From assembly GCF_024505145.1 (NCBI RefSeq), contig NZ_JANIAA010000030.1:62001-126000 (forward strand): 64,000 nt of DNA. Reading direction: 5' to 3'. Of this stretch, positions 24,801 through 34,185 are shown one piece after another. Positions within the stretch are counted from its first letter, which is position 1, and the number at the start of each line of letters is the position of its first letter. The notes beneath the pieces are model-generated. The model saw nothing but the letters and a program-made list of their open reading frames with translations, had not been told where the DNA came from and made no database searches. This stretch comes from Streptomyces rugosispiralis (GTDB lineage Bacteria; Actinomycetota; Actinomycetes; Streptomycetales; Streptomycetaceae). The position numbers and the translations under genes are program-made.

Positions 24801-26291
24801 TCATGAGCCGGTTCCTGGCCCCCCGGACGCTCCGGGCGTCCCGAACGTTCCGGGCATGACCTCGGCGGCGTCCGGCAGATGCCACGGGTGGGGCGCGATC
24901 AGTTCGCTGACGGCCGGTTCGGGGCCCCAGGAGCCGACGGCGTAGGGCTGGACCGGCGGTGGGTTCTCCAGGAGGGGGGTCGACGCGGCCCAGATGTGTT
25001 CGATGCCGCCTGCCCGGGTGAACAGCGACTGGTCGCCCAGCATGGCGTCCAGGATCAGGCGTTCATAGCCCTCGAGCCCGTTCTCCTCGCAGAACGACCC
25101 GGCGTAGCCGAAGGCCATCGTGGCCGGTTCGAGCCGCATGGCGGGGCCCGGCTCCTTGGTGAGGAAGCGGGTGGCGATCCACCCGGGGTCCCCGAAGTCG
25201 ATCATGATCTTGTTGCCCCGGTTCCGCTCCTGGTCGGCGAGGTCGGTGGGGAACATCCGCAGCGGCGGCTCGCGCAGTCCGAGGGTGATCATCTGGCGGC
25301 GCTGTGCGAGGTTCTTGCCGGAGCGCAGATGGAACGGGACCCCGGCCCACCGCCAGTTGTCCACCTCCACCCGCAGCGCGGCGAACGTCTCGGTCGTCGA
25401 GTCGGGGGCCACCCCGGGTTCGTCAAGGTAGCCCTCGTACTGGCCGCGCACGACATCCCCGGGCCCGATGGGGCGCAACGCCGCGAAGACCTTGTCCTTC
25501 TCGTCGCGCAACGGCTGGGCGGCGAGCGAGACCGGCGGTTCCATCGCCACGATGCCGAGCACCTGGATCAGATGGGTGACGATCATGTCCCGGAAGGCCC
25601 CGGTGCCCTCGTAGAAGTGGCCACGGCCCTCCAGGCCGAGCGTCTCGGGGACGTCGATCTGCACATACGTGATGTGGTCCCGGTTCCAGTTGGGCTCGAA
25701 CATGCCATTGGCGAAGCGGAGGGCGAGGATGTTGTCCACCGACTCCTTGCCGAGGAAGTGATCGATGCGGAAGACCCGGGATTCGTCGAAGACCGCGTTG
25801 ATCGTCTCGTTGAGCGCCCGCGCCGAGGCCAGATCGGTGCCGAAGGGCTTCTCCACGATCACCTTCGCGTTCTCGGCCAGGCCCGTGTCGCCGAGCATGC
25901 CGATGTTGGACGCGAACGCCGAGGGCGGAATGGCCAGGTGGAACAGTCTGCGGGACGGCCCGCCGAGGGAGTCCTCCGCCGCCCGTACGGCCGCGAGCAG
26001 CGGGCCGGGCTGCTCGGGGTCGGCCGCGCCGTAGGACAGCGACTCCTCGAAGGACTTCCACACCGGCCCGGTCGGCTTGGACCGGCCGAAGGTGGCGACC
26101 GCGTCATGCGCGAGGGTGCGGAACGCGTCGTCGCTCATCGCCGACCGGGACGGGGACGAGCCCACGATGCGGTAACCGTCGGGGAGGAGGCCCGCGGCGG
26201 CCAGGTGGAACAGCCCGGGGAGCAGCTTGCGCCTGGCGAGGTCGCCGGTGGCGCCGAAGAGCACGATCACATGATCGTCCGGTGCCGTCAT
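24801..26291 (-). CDS. zwf: glucose-6-phosphate dehydrogenase
   Basis: A 496-residue G6PDH, oxidising glucose 6-phosphate to 6-phosphogluconolactone with NADP(+) or NAD(+). Rossmann motif VLFGATGDLARRKLLPGLF, KPFGTDLASARALN with KVIVEKPFG, the active-site signature FRIDHFLGKESVDN, YEGTGAFRDMIVTHLIQVL and VPFHLRSGKNL are all present. Length is typical. The start ATG overlaps the gnd stop (ATGA, 26288-26291), and GGGGAG lies 6 nt upstream. Third pentose-phosphate gene of this operon. An opcA partner and a 6-phosphogluconolactonase are not encoded here, so this is probably a paralogue of a core copy elsewhere. Confidence 0.95.
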   Translation of the reverse strand: MTAPDDHVIVLFGATGDLARRKLLPGLFHLAAAGLLPDGYRIVGSSPSRSAMSDDAFRTLAHDAVATFGRSKPTGPVWKSFEESLSYGAADPEQPGPLLAAVRAAEDSLGGPSRRLFHLAIPPSAFASNIGMLGDTGLAENAKVIVEKPFGTDLASARALNETINAVFDESRVFRIDHFLGKESVDNILALRFANGMFEPNWNRDHITYVQIDVPETLGLEGRGHFYEGTGAFRDMIVTHLIQVLGIVAMEPPVSLAAQPLRDEKDKVFAALRPIGPGDVVRGQYEGYLDEPGVAPDSTTETFAALRVEVDNWRWAGVPFHLRSGKNLAQRRQMITLGLREPPLRMFPTDLADQERNRGNKIMIDFGDPGWIATRFLTKEPGPAMRLEPATMAFGYAGSFCEENGLEGYERLILDAMLGDQSLFTRAGGIEHIWAASTPLLENPPPVQPYAVGSWGPEPAVSELIAPHPWHLPDAAEVMPGTFGTPGASGGPGTGS

Positions 26292-27322
26292 CGCCCGCTC
26301 CCCTTCTCGGCGTGTCCACCGAACTCGCTGCGCATCGCGGACAGCGCCCGGTCGGCGAACTCGCCCAGGCCCCGGGACTGGAAGCGGTCGGTGAGCGCCG
26401 TGCTGATCACGGCGGCGGGCACGCCCTCGTCCACCGCCGCCCGTACCGTCCAGCGCCCTTCGCCGGAGTCCGAGACATGTCCGGTGAACTCGTCCAGCTT
26501 CGGCGACCGGGCCAGCGCGTCGGCGGTGAGGTCGACGAGCCAGGAGCCCACGACCGAGCCGCGGCGCCACACTTCGGCCACCTCGCCGACGTCGATCTCG
26601 TACTGGTACGCCTCCGGCTCGCGCAGCGGGGTGGTCTCCGCGTCGGCGGCGCGCTTGCGCAGGCCGACGTCCGCGTGGTCGATGATGCTGAGCCCCTCGG
26701 CGATCGCGGCCATCATGCCGTACTCGACCCCGTTGTGGACCATCTTCACGAAGTGGCCGGCTCCGCTCGGGCCGCAGTGGAGATAGCCCTGCGGCGCCGT
26801 TCCGTCGGTGTGCCGGTTCGGTGTCGGCTCGGCGGAGCCGCTGCCGGGCGCGATGGTGCGGAAGATGGGGTCGAGCCGGGCGACGGGCCCGTCCGCACCG
26901 CCGATCATCAGGCAGTAGCCGCGCTCAAGTCCCCAGACCCCGCCGGAGGTTCCGCAGTCCAGGTAGTGGATGCGGTGCGGGGCGAGCTGTGCCGCGCGGG
27001 TGATGTCGTCGCGGTAGTAGGAGTTGCCACCGTCGATGATGGCGTCGTCCGGGTCGAGTAGCTCGGTGAGCTGGTCGAGGGTGGGCTGTACGACGGCGGC
27101 GGGCAGCATGAGCCAGAGCGCCCGTGGCCGCTCCAGCTTCGTCACCAGGTCGCCGAGCGAGCGGGCGGCGACGGCGCCCTCGCCCGCCATTTCCCGTACG
27201 GTGTTTTCGTTGACGTCGTAGACCACACAGCGGTGGCCGTCGCGCATCAGCCGGCGCACGAGGTTCGCGCCCATCCGGCCGAGCCCGATCATGCCGAGCC
27301 GCATGGGGGTGTCGGTAGCCAT
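26288..27322 (-). CDS. gnd: 6-phosphogluconate dehydrogenase, short decarboxylating type
   Basis: A 344-residue 6PGDH of the short (about 300-350 residue) class often NAD-preferring, in contrast to the 470-residue NADP enzyme. Motifs: LGMIGLGRMGANLVRRLM, DAIIDGGNSYYRDD, DCGTSGGVWGLERGYCLMIG, GHFVKMVHNGVEYGMMAAIA with the catalytic Lys and Asn, and a C-terminal IDVGEVAEVWRRGSVVGSWL. It makes ribulose 5-phosphate. AGGAGA is 5 nt before ATG 27322. It follows tkt by 27 nt and overlaps zwf. Confidence 0.94.
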   Translation of the reverse strand: MATDTPMRLGMIGLGRMGANLVRRLMRDGHRCVVYDVNENTVREMAGEGAVAARSLGDLVTKLERPRALWLMLPAAVVQPTLDQLTELLDPDDAIIDGGNSYYRDDITRAAQLAPHRIHYLDCGTSGGVWGLERGYCLMIGGADGPVARLDPIFRTIAPGSGSAEPTPNRHTDGTAPQGYLHCGPSGAGHFVKMVHNGVEYGMMAAIAEGLSIIDHADVGLRKRAADAETTPLREPEAYQYEIDVGEVAEVWRRGSVVGSWLVDLTADALARSPKLDEFTGHVSDSGEGRWTVRAAVDEGVPAAVISTALTDRFQSRGLGEFADRALSAMRSEFGGHAEKGSGR

Positions 27323-27349
27323 GTGCTCTCCTGTCGCGTCATTGCCCGC

Positions 27350-29398
27350 TCAGCCCCGGGCCACCAGCTCGCGCGCCACCTGCGCGACGCGCTCGGGGGT
27401 GAATCCGAACTTCGTGAGCAGCTGTTTGAGGGGTGCGGAGGCGCCGAAGGTGTGCATGCCGACGATGGCCCCGTCCGCGCCGACATAGCGGTCCCAGCCG
27501 AACGTGGAGCCCTCCTCGACCGCGACCCTGCGGGTGACCGCGGGCGGCAGCACCCGGTCGCGGTACTCACGCGGCTGCCGGTCGAACAGCTCCCAGCAGG
27601 GCATGCTCACCACCCGGGACGCGATGCCCTCGGCGGTGAGCTCCTCGTGTGCGGCCAGGGCCAGCGCCACCTCGGAGCCGGTGGCGAGCAGGATCACCTC
27701 GGGCTCGCCGCGGTCCGTGTCCGCCAGGACGTAGGCACCCCACGCGACACCGCTGGCCGCCCCGAGCCGGGTGCGGTCGAGGGTGGGCAGGGGCTGCCGG
27801 GAGAGGACCAGCGCGGCCGGCGCCCGGCGGAGACCGGCGACCACCCGCCATGTCTCGGTGACCTCGTTCGCGTCGGCGGGGCGGAACACCAGCAGTCCGG
27901 GCGTGGCGCGCAGCCCCGCGAGCTGCTCGACGGGCTGGTGGGTGGGTCCGTCCTCGCCGACCCCGATGGAGTCGTGGGTGAAGATGTGCACGGTCGGGAT
28001 CTCCATCAGCGCGGAGAGGCGAATGGCCGCCTTGGCGTAGTCGGAGAAGATCAGGAACCCGGACCAGTACGGACGCAGCTTCGTCAGCGCCATCCCGTTG
28101 GCCACCGCGGCGGCGGCGTGCTCCCGCACGCCGAAGTGCAGATTGCGCCCGGCGCGGTCGTACGGCTGGAAGTCGCCCGCACCGCCGAAGGTGAGGCGGG
28201 TCTTGGTCGACGGCGCCAGGTCGGCGGAGCCGCCGAGCACCCAGGGCACCGCCTTGGCCACCGCGTTCAGCACCTGGCCCGAGGAGTCGCGGCTCGCCAG
28301 GCCCTTCGGATCGGCCGGGAAGGTGGGCAGCGCGGTCTCCCAGCCGTCCGGCAGCTCACGGCGCTGGATCCGCTCCAGCTCGTCGGCGAGCTCGGGGTAC
28401 GCGCCCCGGTAGGCGTCGAACGTCTTCTCCCAGTGGTTGCGCAACTGGCCGCCGCGTGCGCCGATGCCCCGCGCGAACCAGTCGGGCACACCGTCGGGGA
28501 TGTGGAAGTCGGCGTCGGGTGGCAGGCCGAGTGCCCGCTTGGTGGCCTTGACCCCCTCCGGTCCGAACGGCGACCCGTGTGCCTGCGGCGAGTCCTCGAC
28601 CGGCGAGCCGTACCCGATGTGGCTGTGGACGAGGATCAGGGTCGGGCGCTCGGCCTCGGCCCGGAAGGAGTGGCAGGCGCGGCCGATCCGGCCCAGGTCG
28701 TTGGCGTCGGCCACGGTGGTCACGTTCCAGCCGTAGGCCAGGAAGCGCGCGGCGAGGTCCTCGGTGAAGGTGATGTCGGTGTGGCCCTCGATGGTGACCC
28801 GATTGGAGTCGTAGATCCAGCACAGATTGGACAGCCGCAGGTGTCCGGCGAGCGAGGCCGCCTCGGCGGAGACGCCCTCCATCATGCAGCCGTCCCCGGC
28901 GAGCGCGTACACATCGAAGTCGAAGAGCGTGAAGTCGTCGCGGTTGTACCTCGCCGCAAGCCACCGACCGGCGATCGCCATGCCGACGGAGGTGGCGACG
29001 CCCTGGCCGAGCGGGCCGGTGGTCGTCTCGACGCCGCTCGTCCAGCGGTACTCGGGGTGGCCGGGGCAGCGCGAGTCGAGCTGCCGGAAGGACTTCAGAT
29101 CGTCGAGGGTCACCGCCGGACGGCCCAGCACCTCGTACTCGGGGTCGACCGTGCGCACACCGGTCAGATGCAGCAGCGACCAGAGCAGGGCGGAGGCATG
29201 GCCCTCGGAGAGCACGAAGCGGTCGCGGTTCGGCCAGATGGGATCGGCGGGATCGAAGCGCAGAAACCGCTGCCACAGTGTGTACGCGACGGGCGCCATC
29301 CCCATGGGCGTTCCGGGGTGCCCCGAATTCGCCTTCTGGATCGCGTCCATGCACAGTCCGCGGATCGTGTTCACCGACAGCGTGTCCAGGTCGGTCAT
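27350..29398 (-). CDS. tkt: transketolase
   Basis: A 682-residue transketolase, TPP-dependent two-carbon transfer between sugar phosphates. Visible: INTIRGLCMDAIQKANSGHP, GMAPVAYTLWQRF, RDRFVLSEGHASALLWSLLH, GDGCMMEGVSAEAASLAGHL (TPP/Mg motif), IYDSNRVTIEGHTDITF, IFTHDSIGVGEDGPTHQPVE and EEGSTFGWDRYVG. Complete and normal length. It lies 45 nt after the RclA-like gene and 27 nt before gnd. Transketolase near a gvp cluster is also, as far as I recall, seen in other streptomycetes. Confidence 0.96.
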   Translation of the reverse strand: MTDLDTLSVNTIRGLCMDAIQKANSGHPGTPMGMAPVAYTLWQRFLRFDPADPIWPNRDRFVLSEGHASALLWSLLHLTGVRTVDPEYEVLGRPAVTLDDLKSFRQLDSRCPGHPEYRWTSGVETTTGPLGQGVATSVGMAIAGRWLAARYNRDDFTLFDFDVYALAGDGCMMEGVSAEAASLAGHLRLSNLCWIYDSNRVTIEGHTDITFTEDLAARFLAYGWNVTTVADANDLGRIGRACHSFRAEAERPTLILVHSHIGYGSPVEDSPQAHGSPFGPEGVKATKRALGLPPDADFHIPDGVPDWFARGIGARGGQLRNHWEKTFDAYRGAYPELADELERIQRRELPDGWETALPTFPADPKGLASRDSSGQVLNAVAKAVPWVLGGSADLAPSTKTRLTFGGAGDFQPYDRAGRNLHFGVREHAAAAVANGMALTKLRPYWSGFLIFSDYAKAAIRLSALMEIPTVHIFTHDSIGVGEDGPTHQPVEQLAGLRATPGLLVFRPADANEVTETWRVVAGLRRAPAALVLSRQPLPTLDRTRLGAASGVAWGAYVLADTDRGEPEVILLATGSEVALALAAHEELTAEGIASRVVSMPCWELFDRQPREYRDRVLPPAVTRRVAVEEGSTFGWDRYVGADGAIVGMHTFGASAPLKQLLTKFGFTPERVAQVARELVARG

Positions 29399-29443
29399 GG
29401 CGACGCCGCCCTCCGTGCGCTCGATGGGTGTCTGTGCGGCCTG

Positions 29444-30841
29444 CTATGTGTCGGATCGGACGATCGTCGCGAGGACATCGTTGAAGGCCTCGGTGGAGGT
29501 GGGGTGGGCGTAGACGGCGTTGCGGAGCTCGGCCGCCCGGATGCCGTGGCGCATGGCGAGCGCGACGGTGTTGATGAGTTCCTGCGCGTCCACGCTGAGC
29601 AGGGCGGCGCCCAGGATCTCGTCGGTCTCGGCGTCCAGCACGAACTTCATCACCCCACGGGTGTCCTCGACGATGTACGCACGCGGCATGGCGACGATCT
29701 CGGCGACCGGCTGACTCGCGATCCGCACCCGGTGCCCGGCGGCACGGGCCTGTTTCTCGGTGAGCCCGACGGTCGCCAGCGGCGGGGTGATGAAGACGGT
29801 GTGCGGGATGGCGACCCGGTCGTCGGTGGACCGCTTGCCCTCGCCGAGGAGCTGGTCGAGGACGATACGGCTGTCGTCGAGGGAGATATAGGTGAACTGC
29901 GGCCCGCCGTTGACGTCTCCGAGGGCGAAGACATGCGGCCGGCTGGTGCGCAGATGCTCGTCGACCTCGACCGCGCCGCGCTCGGTGGTGCGCACTCCGG
30001 CGGCGTCCAGCGCCAGGCCGCGGGTGGCCGGTGCGCGGCCGGTGGCGGCCAGGACGGCGTCGGCCTCCAGCGTGTGCTGTCGGCCGTCCGTCTCGTAGAC
30101 GACGGTCGCGGAGCTTTCGCCGTCCCGGACCTCCGTGACGGCGGCCCCCGTGACGATCTCGATGCGCTCGTCCACCAGGATGCCCTCGGCGACGGCGGCA
30201 ACGTCGTCGTCCACCAGCCCGAACACCTTCGGGGCCGCCTCGAGCACGGTGACCTCGGAGCCGAACTGCCCGTAGATGGAGGCGAATTCGAGGCCGAGAT
30301 AGCCGCCGCCGATGATCGCCAGCCGTTCCGGGAGGATGGTGGTGTCGATCAGTTCGGTGCTGGTGACGGTGTACTGGCTGGTCCGCAGGCCGGGGATGTC
30401 GAGGACGATCGGCTCCGATCCGGTGTTGATGAGGATCGTCTCGGCGGTGACCGTCAGGGGGCCGTCGGCGGTCTCGACGCGCACGGTGTGCGGATCGGTG
30501 AACGCGGCGGTCCCGGTGATCACCGAGACGGTGTCCATGTCGCTCAGCCCGTCGTAGTTGCCACCGCGGAACAGCTTGGTGAGCGCCTGCACCTCGCCGA
30601 CGGAACGCTCGTACCACTCCTGTGGCGCATCCTCCGGGCGGCGCTTGCGGGAGTGGTGGACCAGTGCCTTGGTCGGCACACAGCCGACGTTCGGGCAGGT
30701 GCCGCCGTACATCCGCGCCGACCGCTCGACCAGCACCACGCGCTTGCCGAGTCCACCCATCGTGGCGGCCACCGTCTTGCCGCCCTTGCCGAAACCGATC
30801 ACGAGCAGGTCGGCTCGCAGGCTGCGGTTGGTGGTGCCCAT
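29444..30841 (-). CDS. FAD-dependent pyridine nucleotide-disulfide oxidoreductase, RclA/mercuric-reductase-like
   Basis: A 465-residue group-I flavoprotein disulfide reductase. FAD-binding DLLVIGFGKGGKTVAATM, redox pair in GGTCPNVGCVPTKAL, NAD(P)-binding LAIIGGGYLGLEFASIYG, a second FAD contact PHVFALGDVNGG, and the C-terminal HPTSTEAFNDV His/Glu pair are intact. It lacks the N-terminal HMA domain and C-terminal Cys pair of mercuric reductase. The closest match in style is RclA, a reactive-chlorine/copper-responsive reductase of E. coli. Leading the pentose-phosphate genes, it could use the NADPH they make. AAGGGAAG precedes ATG 30841. The exact substrate is unknown. Confidence 0.85.
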   Translation of the reverse strand: MGTTNRSLRADLLVIGFGKGGKTVAATMGGLGKRVVLVERSARMYGGTCPNVGCVPTKALVHHSRKRRPEDAPQEWYERSVGEVQALTKLFRGGNYDGLSDMDTVSVITGTAAFTDPHTVRVETADGPLTVTAETILINTGSEPIVLDIPGLRTSQYTVTSTELIDTTILPERLAIIGGGYLGLEFASIYGQFGSEVTVLEAAPKVFGLVDDDVAAVAEGILVDERIEIVTGAAVTEVRDGESSATVVYETDGRQHTLEADAVLAATGRAPATRGLALDAAGVRTTERGAVEVDEHLRTSRPHVFALGDVNGGPQFTYISLDDSRIVLDQLLGEGKRSTDDRVAIPHTVFITPPLATVGLTEKQARAAGHRVRIASQPVAEIVAMPRAYIVEDTRGVMKFVLDAETDEILGAALLSVDAQELINTVALAMRHGIRAAELRNAVYAHPTSTEAFNDVLATIVRSDT

Positions 30842-30979
30842 GGTCGCTTCCCTTCTCGGCCCTTCGGGCGCACTGCCTCCGTCATTTCCACGGCACCACC
30901 AACCCCGCGGCCCCGCAACTGGCCGCCTCCGGTGCCACCACGCACCCTGGAAACAGGCGGAACCGGAGGAGAACGTGTG

Positions 30980-31654
30980 ATGGCCGGACCGACAGCGGTG
31001 CTCTTCGACATCGACGAAACCCTGGTCCACACCGGAGGCTCGGGGGCGCGGAGTTGGGCCTGGGCCTTCGCCCGGTTGCACGGCGTGGCCGCCGACATCG
31101 GAACGCACACATCGGCCGGGGAGACGGATCCGCAGGTCGGCCGGAAGACATTCCGGGCCGTGCTCGGCCGCGACCCCAGTCACGATGAGATGGCCCGCCT
31201 GTACGCGGCGTATCTGTGGCATCTCTCGGAGGACATCCGGACCTCGGAGGGGTATCGCGTCATGGACGGCGTCGAAGACACCCTGCGGCGGATCACGGAC
31301 GCGGGGATCATCCTCGGGCTCATCTCCGGCGCGATGGAGGGCGCGGCCCGGATCAAGATGGAACCGGGCAGGCTGGGCCGCTATTTCGTGTTCGGCGCCT
31401 ACGGCTCGGACTCCCCGGACCGCGCGGAGATCACCCGCCTGGCGATGGCGAAGGCCGCCCGGCTGCACGGGCACGATCTGGGCCGCTCCGATGTCTACGT
31501 GGTCGGGGACACCCCTCTCGACATCGAGGCCGCGCGGGCGGCGAACGCGACGGCGGTGGGGGTCGCGAGCGGCCACTACTCCGTGGAGCAACTGCGTGCC
31601 GCGGCGGCCGACCATGTGCTCGCGTCGCTGACCGAGCCGTTCCCGCACACATGA
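30980..31654 (+). CDS. HAD-family hydrolase (phosphoglycolate-phosphatase-like)
   Basis: A 224-residue HAD phosphatase: AVLFDIDETLVHTGGSGAR (motif I DxD), LGLISGAMEGAARIKME (motif II region), YVVGDTPLDIEAARAANATAVGV (motif IV). The alpha-helical cap (HTSAGETDPQVGRKTFR) is like Gph-type enzymes. Divergent from the RclA-like/tkt operon with 138 bp between the starts. GGAGGA lies 9 nt before ATG 30980 and 6 nt before an in-frame GTG at 30977. It probably removes phosphate from a small sugar phosphate or glycolate phosphate; context with the pentose-phosphate genes is suggestive only. Confidence 0.88.
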   Translation: MAGPTAVLFDIDETLVHTGGSGARSWAWAFARLHGVAADIGTHTSAGETDPQVGRKTFRAVLGRDPSHDEMARLYAAYLWHLSEDIRTSEGYRVMDGVEDTLRRITDAGIILGLISGAMEGAARIKMEPGRLGRYFVFGAYGSDSPDRAEITRLAMAKAARLHGHDLGRSDVYVVGDTPLDIEAARAANATAVGVASGHYSVEQLRAAAADHVLASLTEPFPHT

Positions 31655-31924
31655 GAACGGCGTGCGAACGAGCGGGAGCCGACCCCCGGCCCAGCCTTGT
31701 GCGGGCGGCGTCCCGCTTCACGGACGCGCTCACCGGGGCTCTCGGCTCCTGACAGCGGGGCGCGGGCGGCGGTCGCCGGTGCCGCGCCGGTTCGGTCTGG
31801 AGACACGGGCCGTGTCGATGCTTTGATCTGATCCTCGGACGGACGCGTTCGACCGCCGCGGAACAGAGGTGCGCATGGCAGGCAACCACGGACTGCCCGG
31901 GGAAACGGCATCCGGGGAGGCGCC

Positions 31925-33493
31925 ATGAGGCTGTCCACCCGTATCGCGCTCGCGGTCGGCCTGAGCGTGCCGCTGCTGGTGCTGGCCTCCGGATGGCTGC
32001 TGCTGCGCCTGGTCGGCGACGACCTGCGCGCACACCAGAACTCCCAGTTGCGCGCTCGCGCCACGGTCGTCGCCAAGAACACCAAGGCGTACCTCGAGGT
32101 CGCCGGGACCGACCGCCCGGTCATGGAGCGGGCCCGGCAGCGCCGGCTGGTCAACTCCGCGCGGGACGTGGGCATCCGGCTGGACGCGCCCGGGGGCACG
32201 ATCTCGGCCGGGCCGCGGCCCGATCCGTTCCCCGCGCTGCCCCGCAACGCCCCGAAGCCGGTCACCGTGACCTCCGGCGACACGGACTGGCTGGTCCTGT
32301 CGCTGCGTGTCGGCGACGCGAGAAACGGCACCACGCCGAATCTGTGGCTGTTCTCGCCGGACACCGCCGAGGAGCAACTGGCGCTGGTGCGCCAACGGGT
32401 CGTGTTCGGGGCGCTGCTGGCCGCGCCCCTGGCCGGGGCCACCACCTGGGCCATCGCCGCCCGAGCGGTCCTGCCGCTGCGGCGGCTGCAGCGGCGCGCC
32501 GGCGGCCTGGACCCGAGGACCAGCGCCGTACGCCTGGAGCACACGCCGACCCGTATCGGCGAGGTCGACGACCTGGCGTACACGCTGCAGACCGTGCTCG
32601 CCCGCTACGACGAGCAGGTCGAACGCACCGGGGAGGCACTCGCCACCGCCCGCGCGTTCGCCGCGACCGCGTCCCACGAACTGCGCACCCCGCTGATGAG
32701 CATGCGCACCAACATCGACATCCTCGCCGACCACCCCGGCCTTGACCCGGCCGACCGGGCGGAGGTGGTCGACGACCTGGGCCGCGAACACGCCCGGCTG
32801 CTGGGGCTGCTGGTGATGCTCAGGGCGCTCGCGCAGGGCGACCTGGTCGAGGCGGACGCGTTCGCGTCGCTGGACCTCACGGAGGTGGTGGACGCGTCCG
32901 TCTCCGACCTGCGGCGCACCCATCCGGACGCCGAGGTGTCCGTGCGCGCCACGCCGGGGCTGCTGGTGCACGGCTGGGAGGAGGGGCTGCGCTCGGCGGT
33001 GGACAACCTGCTGGCCAACGCCAGGACCCATGGCCGCGCCACCGACGGCACGGCCCATATCGAGGTGGCCCTGCGCCACTCCGGCGACCCGGGGCGGCCG
33101 CTCGCCGTGCTCACCGTGGACGACCACGGCCCCGGCATCCCACCCGAGCGCCGCGAGGAGGTCTTCCAGCGCTTCCGGCGCGGCCCGGACAGCCCCGGCT
33201 CCGGCCTCGGCCTGACCCTGGTCGCCCAGCAGATCGCCCTGCACCGGGGCCGGATCACCGTCCTGGACCGGCCCGACGGACGCCCCGGCACCCGGTTCGA
33301 GGTGCGGCTGCCGGTCACCGGCGTCCGGGACGTGGAGCGCACCCTGCCGCTGCTGCGCCGGGACTGGCTGACCGGCCGCCATCCGCTGCCGGCCAGGTCC
33401 GGCACACCGGACCGCACCGACCCGCGGGTCACCCGTGTCGCCCCGCAGGGGCGCGGGGAACTGCGCGACCGGCCACGACGCAGCCGCGGATGA
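31925..33493 (+). CDS. sensor histidine kinase (orphan)
   Basis: A 522-residue membrane kinase: helix 1 (IALAVGLSVPLLVLASGWLL), an extracytoplasmic domain of about 130 residues, helix 2 (VVFGALLAAPLAGATTWAIA), HAMP-like segment, then FAATASHELRTPLMSMRTN (H-box), AVDNLLANARTHG (N-box), VDDHGPGIPPERREEVFQRF (G1/F) and PGSGLGLTLVAQQIALH (G2). All catalytic boxes are intact. The C-terminal 60 residues are Arg/Pro-rich and not part of the domain. No response regulator gene is next to it; the 270 bp upstream hold no supported gene. Downstream it converges with an FMN reductase gene. Signal and partner unknown. Confidence 0.9.
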   Translation: MRLSTRIALAVGLSVPLLVLASGWLLLRLVGDDLRAHQNSQLRARATVVAKNTKAYLEVAGTDRPVMERARQRRLVNSARDVGIRLDAPGGTISAGPRPDPFPALPRNAPKPVTVTSGDTDWLVLSLRVGDARNGTTPNLWLFSPDTAEEQLALVRQRVVFGALLAAPLAGATTWAIAARAVLPLRRLQRRAGGLDPRTSAVRLEHTPTRIGEVDDLAYTLQTVLARYDEQVERTGEALATARAFAATASHELRTPLMSMRTNIDILADHPGLDPADRAEVVDDLGREHARLLGLLVMLRALAQGDLVEADAFASLDLTEVVDASVSDLRRTHPDAEVSVRATPGLLVHGWEEGLRSAVDNLLANARTHGRATDGTAHIEVALRHSGDPGRPLAVLTVDDHGPGIPPERREEVFQRFRRGPDSPGSGLGLTLVAQQIALHRGRITVLDRPDGRPGTRFEVRLPVTGVRDVERTLPLLRRDWLTGRHPLPARSGTPDRTDPRVTRVAPQGRGELRDRPRRSRG

Positions 33494-33527
33494 ACGACCG
33501 CACCTCGCGGCACTTCCCGCGGAGCGC

Positions 33528-34088
33528 TTAGGCGGCGCGGACGGTGGCCAGCGCCTTGCTCCAGCTGACGACCTGGTCGAGCAGGGTGTGCACGGCCCCG
33601 GTGTGGTGCTCGGCGGGGGTGAATCGGCTGAAGTTCTCGAAGTCGGTGAGCAGGGACAGGGCGACCTGCGCACGCACATCGGCCACCTGCAACTCGGCCA
33701 TGACCAGGCGCAGGTGTTCGACCGCGCGGGTGCCACCGGCGCCGCCGTAGCCGACGAAACCGGCGGCCTTGTTGTTCCACTCGGCGTACAGGAAGTCGAT
33801 GGCGTTCTTCAGTGCGCCGGCGATGGAGTGGTTGTACTCGGGGGTGACGAACACATAGCCGTCGAAGGAGGCGATCTTCTCCGCCCAGACCTTGGTGTGC
33901 GGCTGTGAGTACTGGCCCCGCGACGGCGGGACCGCCTCGTCCAGGAGGGGGAGCCGGTAGTCGGCGATGTCGACGAGCTCGTACTCCGCGTCGGTGCGCT
34001 GCCGGGCAATATCGAAGACCCACCGGGCGACGGCCTCGCCGTTGCGGCCGGGGCGGGTGCTGCCGAGGATGATGGCGATCTTGGGCAT
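33528..34088 (-). CDS. NADPH-dependent FMN reductase family protein
   Basis: A 186-residue flavodoxin-fold oxidoreductase: IAIILGSTRPGRNGEAVARW (phosphate loop), FVTPEYNHSIAGALKNAIDF (FMN-binding signature) and AGFVGYGGAGGTRAVEHLR. These enzymes reduce FMN, quinones, azo compounds or chromate. It is distinct from the sulfonate-linked FMN reductase at 3470. Alone on the minus strand, with a LacI-family remnant upstream on the other strand. Confidence 0.92.
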   Translation of the reverse strand: MPKIAIILGSTRPGRNGEAVARWVFDIARQRTDAEYELVDIADYRLPLLDEAVPPSRGQYSQPHTKVWAEKIASFDGYVFVTPEYNHSIAGALKNAIDFLYAEWNNKAAGFVGYGGAGGTRAVEHLRLVMAELQVADVRAQVALSLLTDFENFSRFTPAEHHTGAVHTLLDQVVSWSKALATVRAA

Positions 34089-34185
34089 TTGCGTCGTCCT
34101 TTCCGTTCCGTGGCGCGTTCCCGGAGTCGGGCCCGTAACTCATCCGGTCGACCGCCGTCCCCGATCGCCCACCCCCCATGCACCA

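Noticed and set aside
27233..31654. A 1473-codon open frame on the plus strand
   Set aside because: It is the antisense shadow of tkt, gnd and the flavoprotein gene; its sequence is low-complexity Gly/Arg/Val/His with no domain. Only its last part (30980-31654, the HAD gene) is real.
31651..31752. A 33-codon ORF overlapping the HAD stop as ATGA
   Set aside because: The coupling geometry is good but the peptide has no hydrophobic or domain-like pattern, and nothing downstream uses it. Left out for lack of support.
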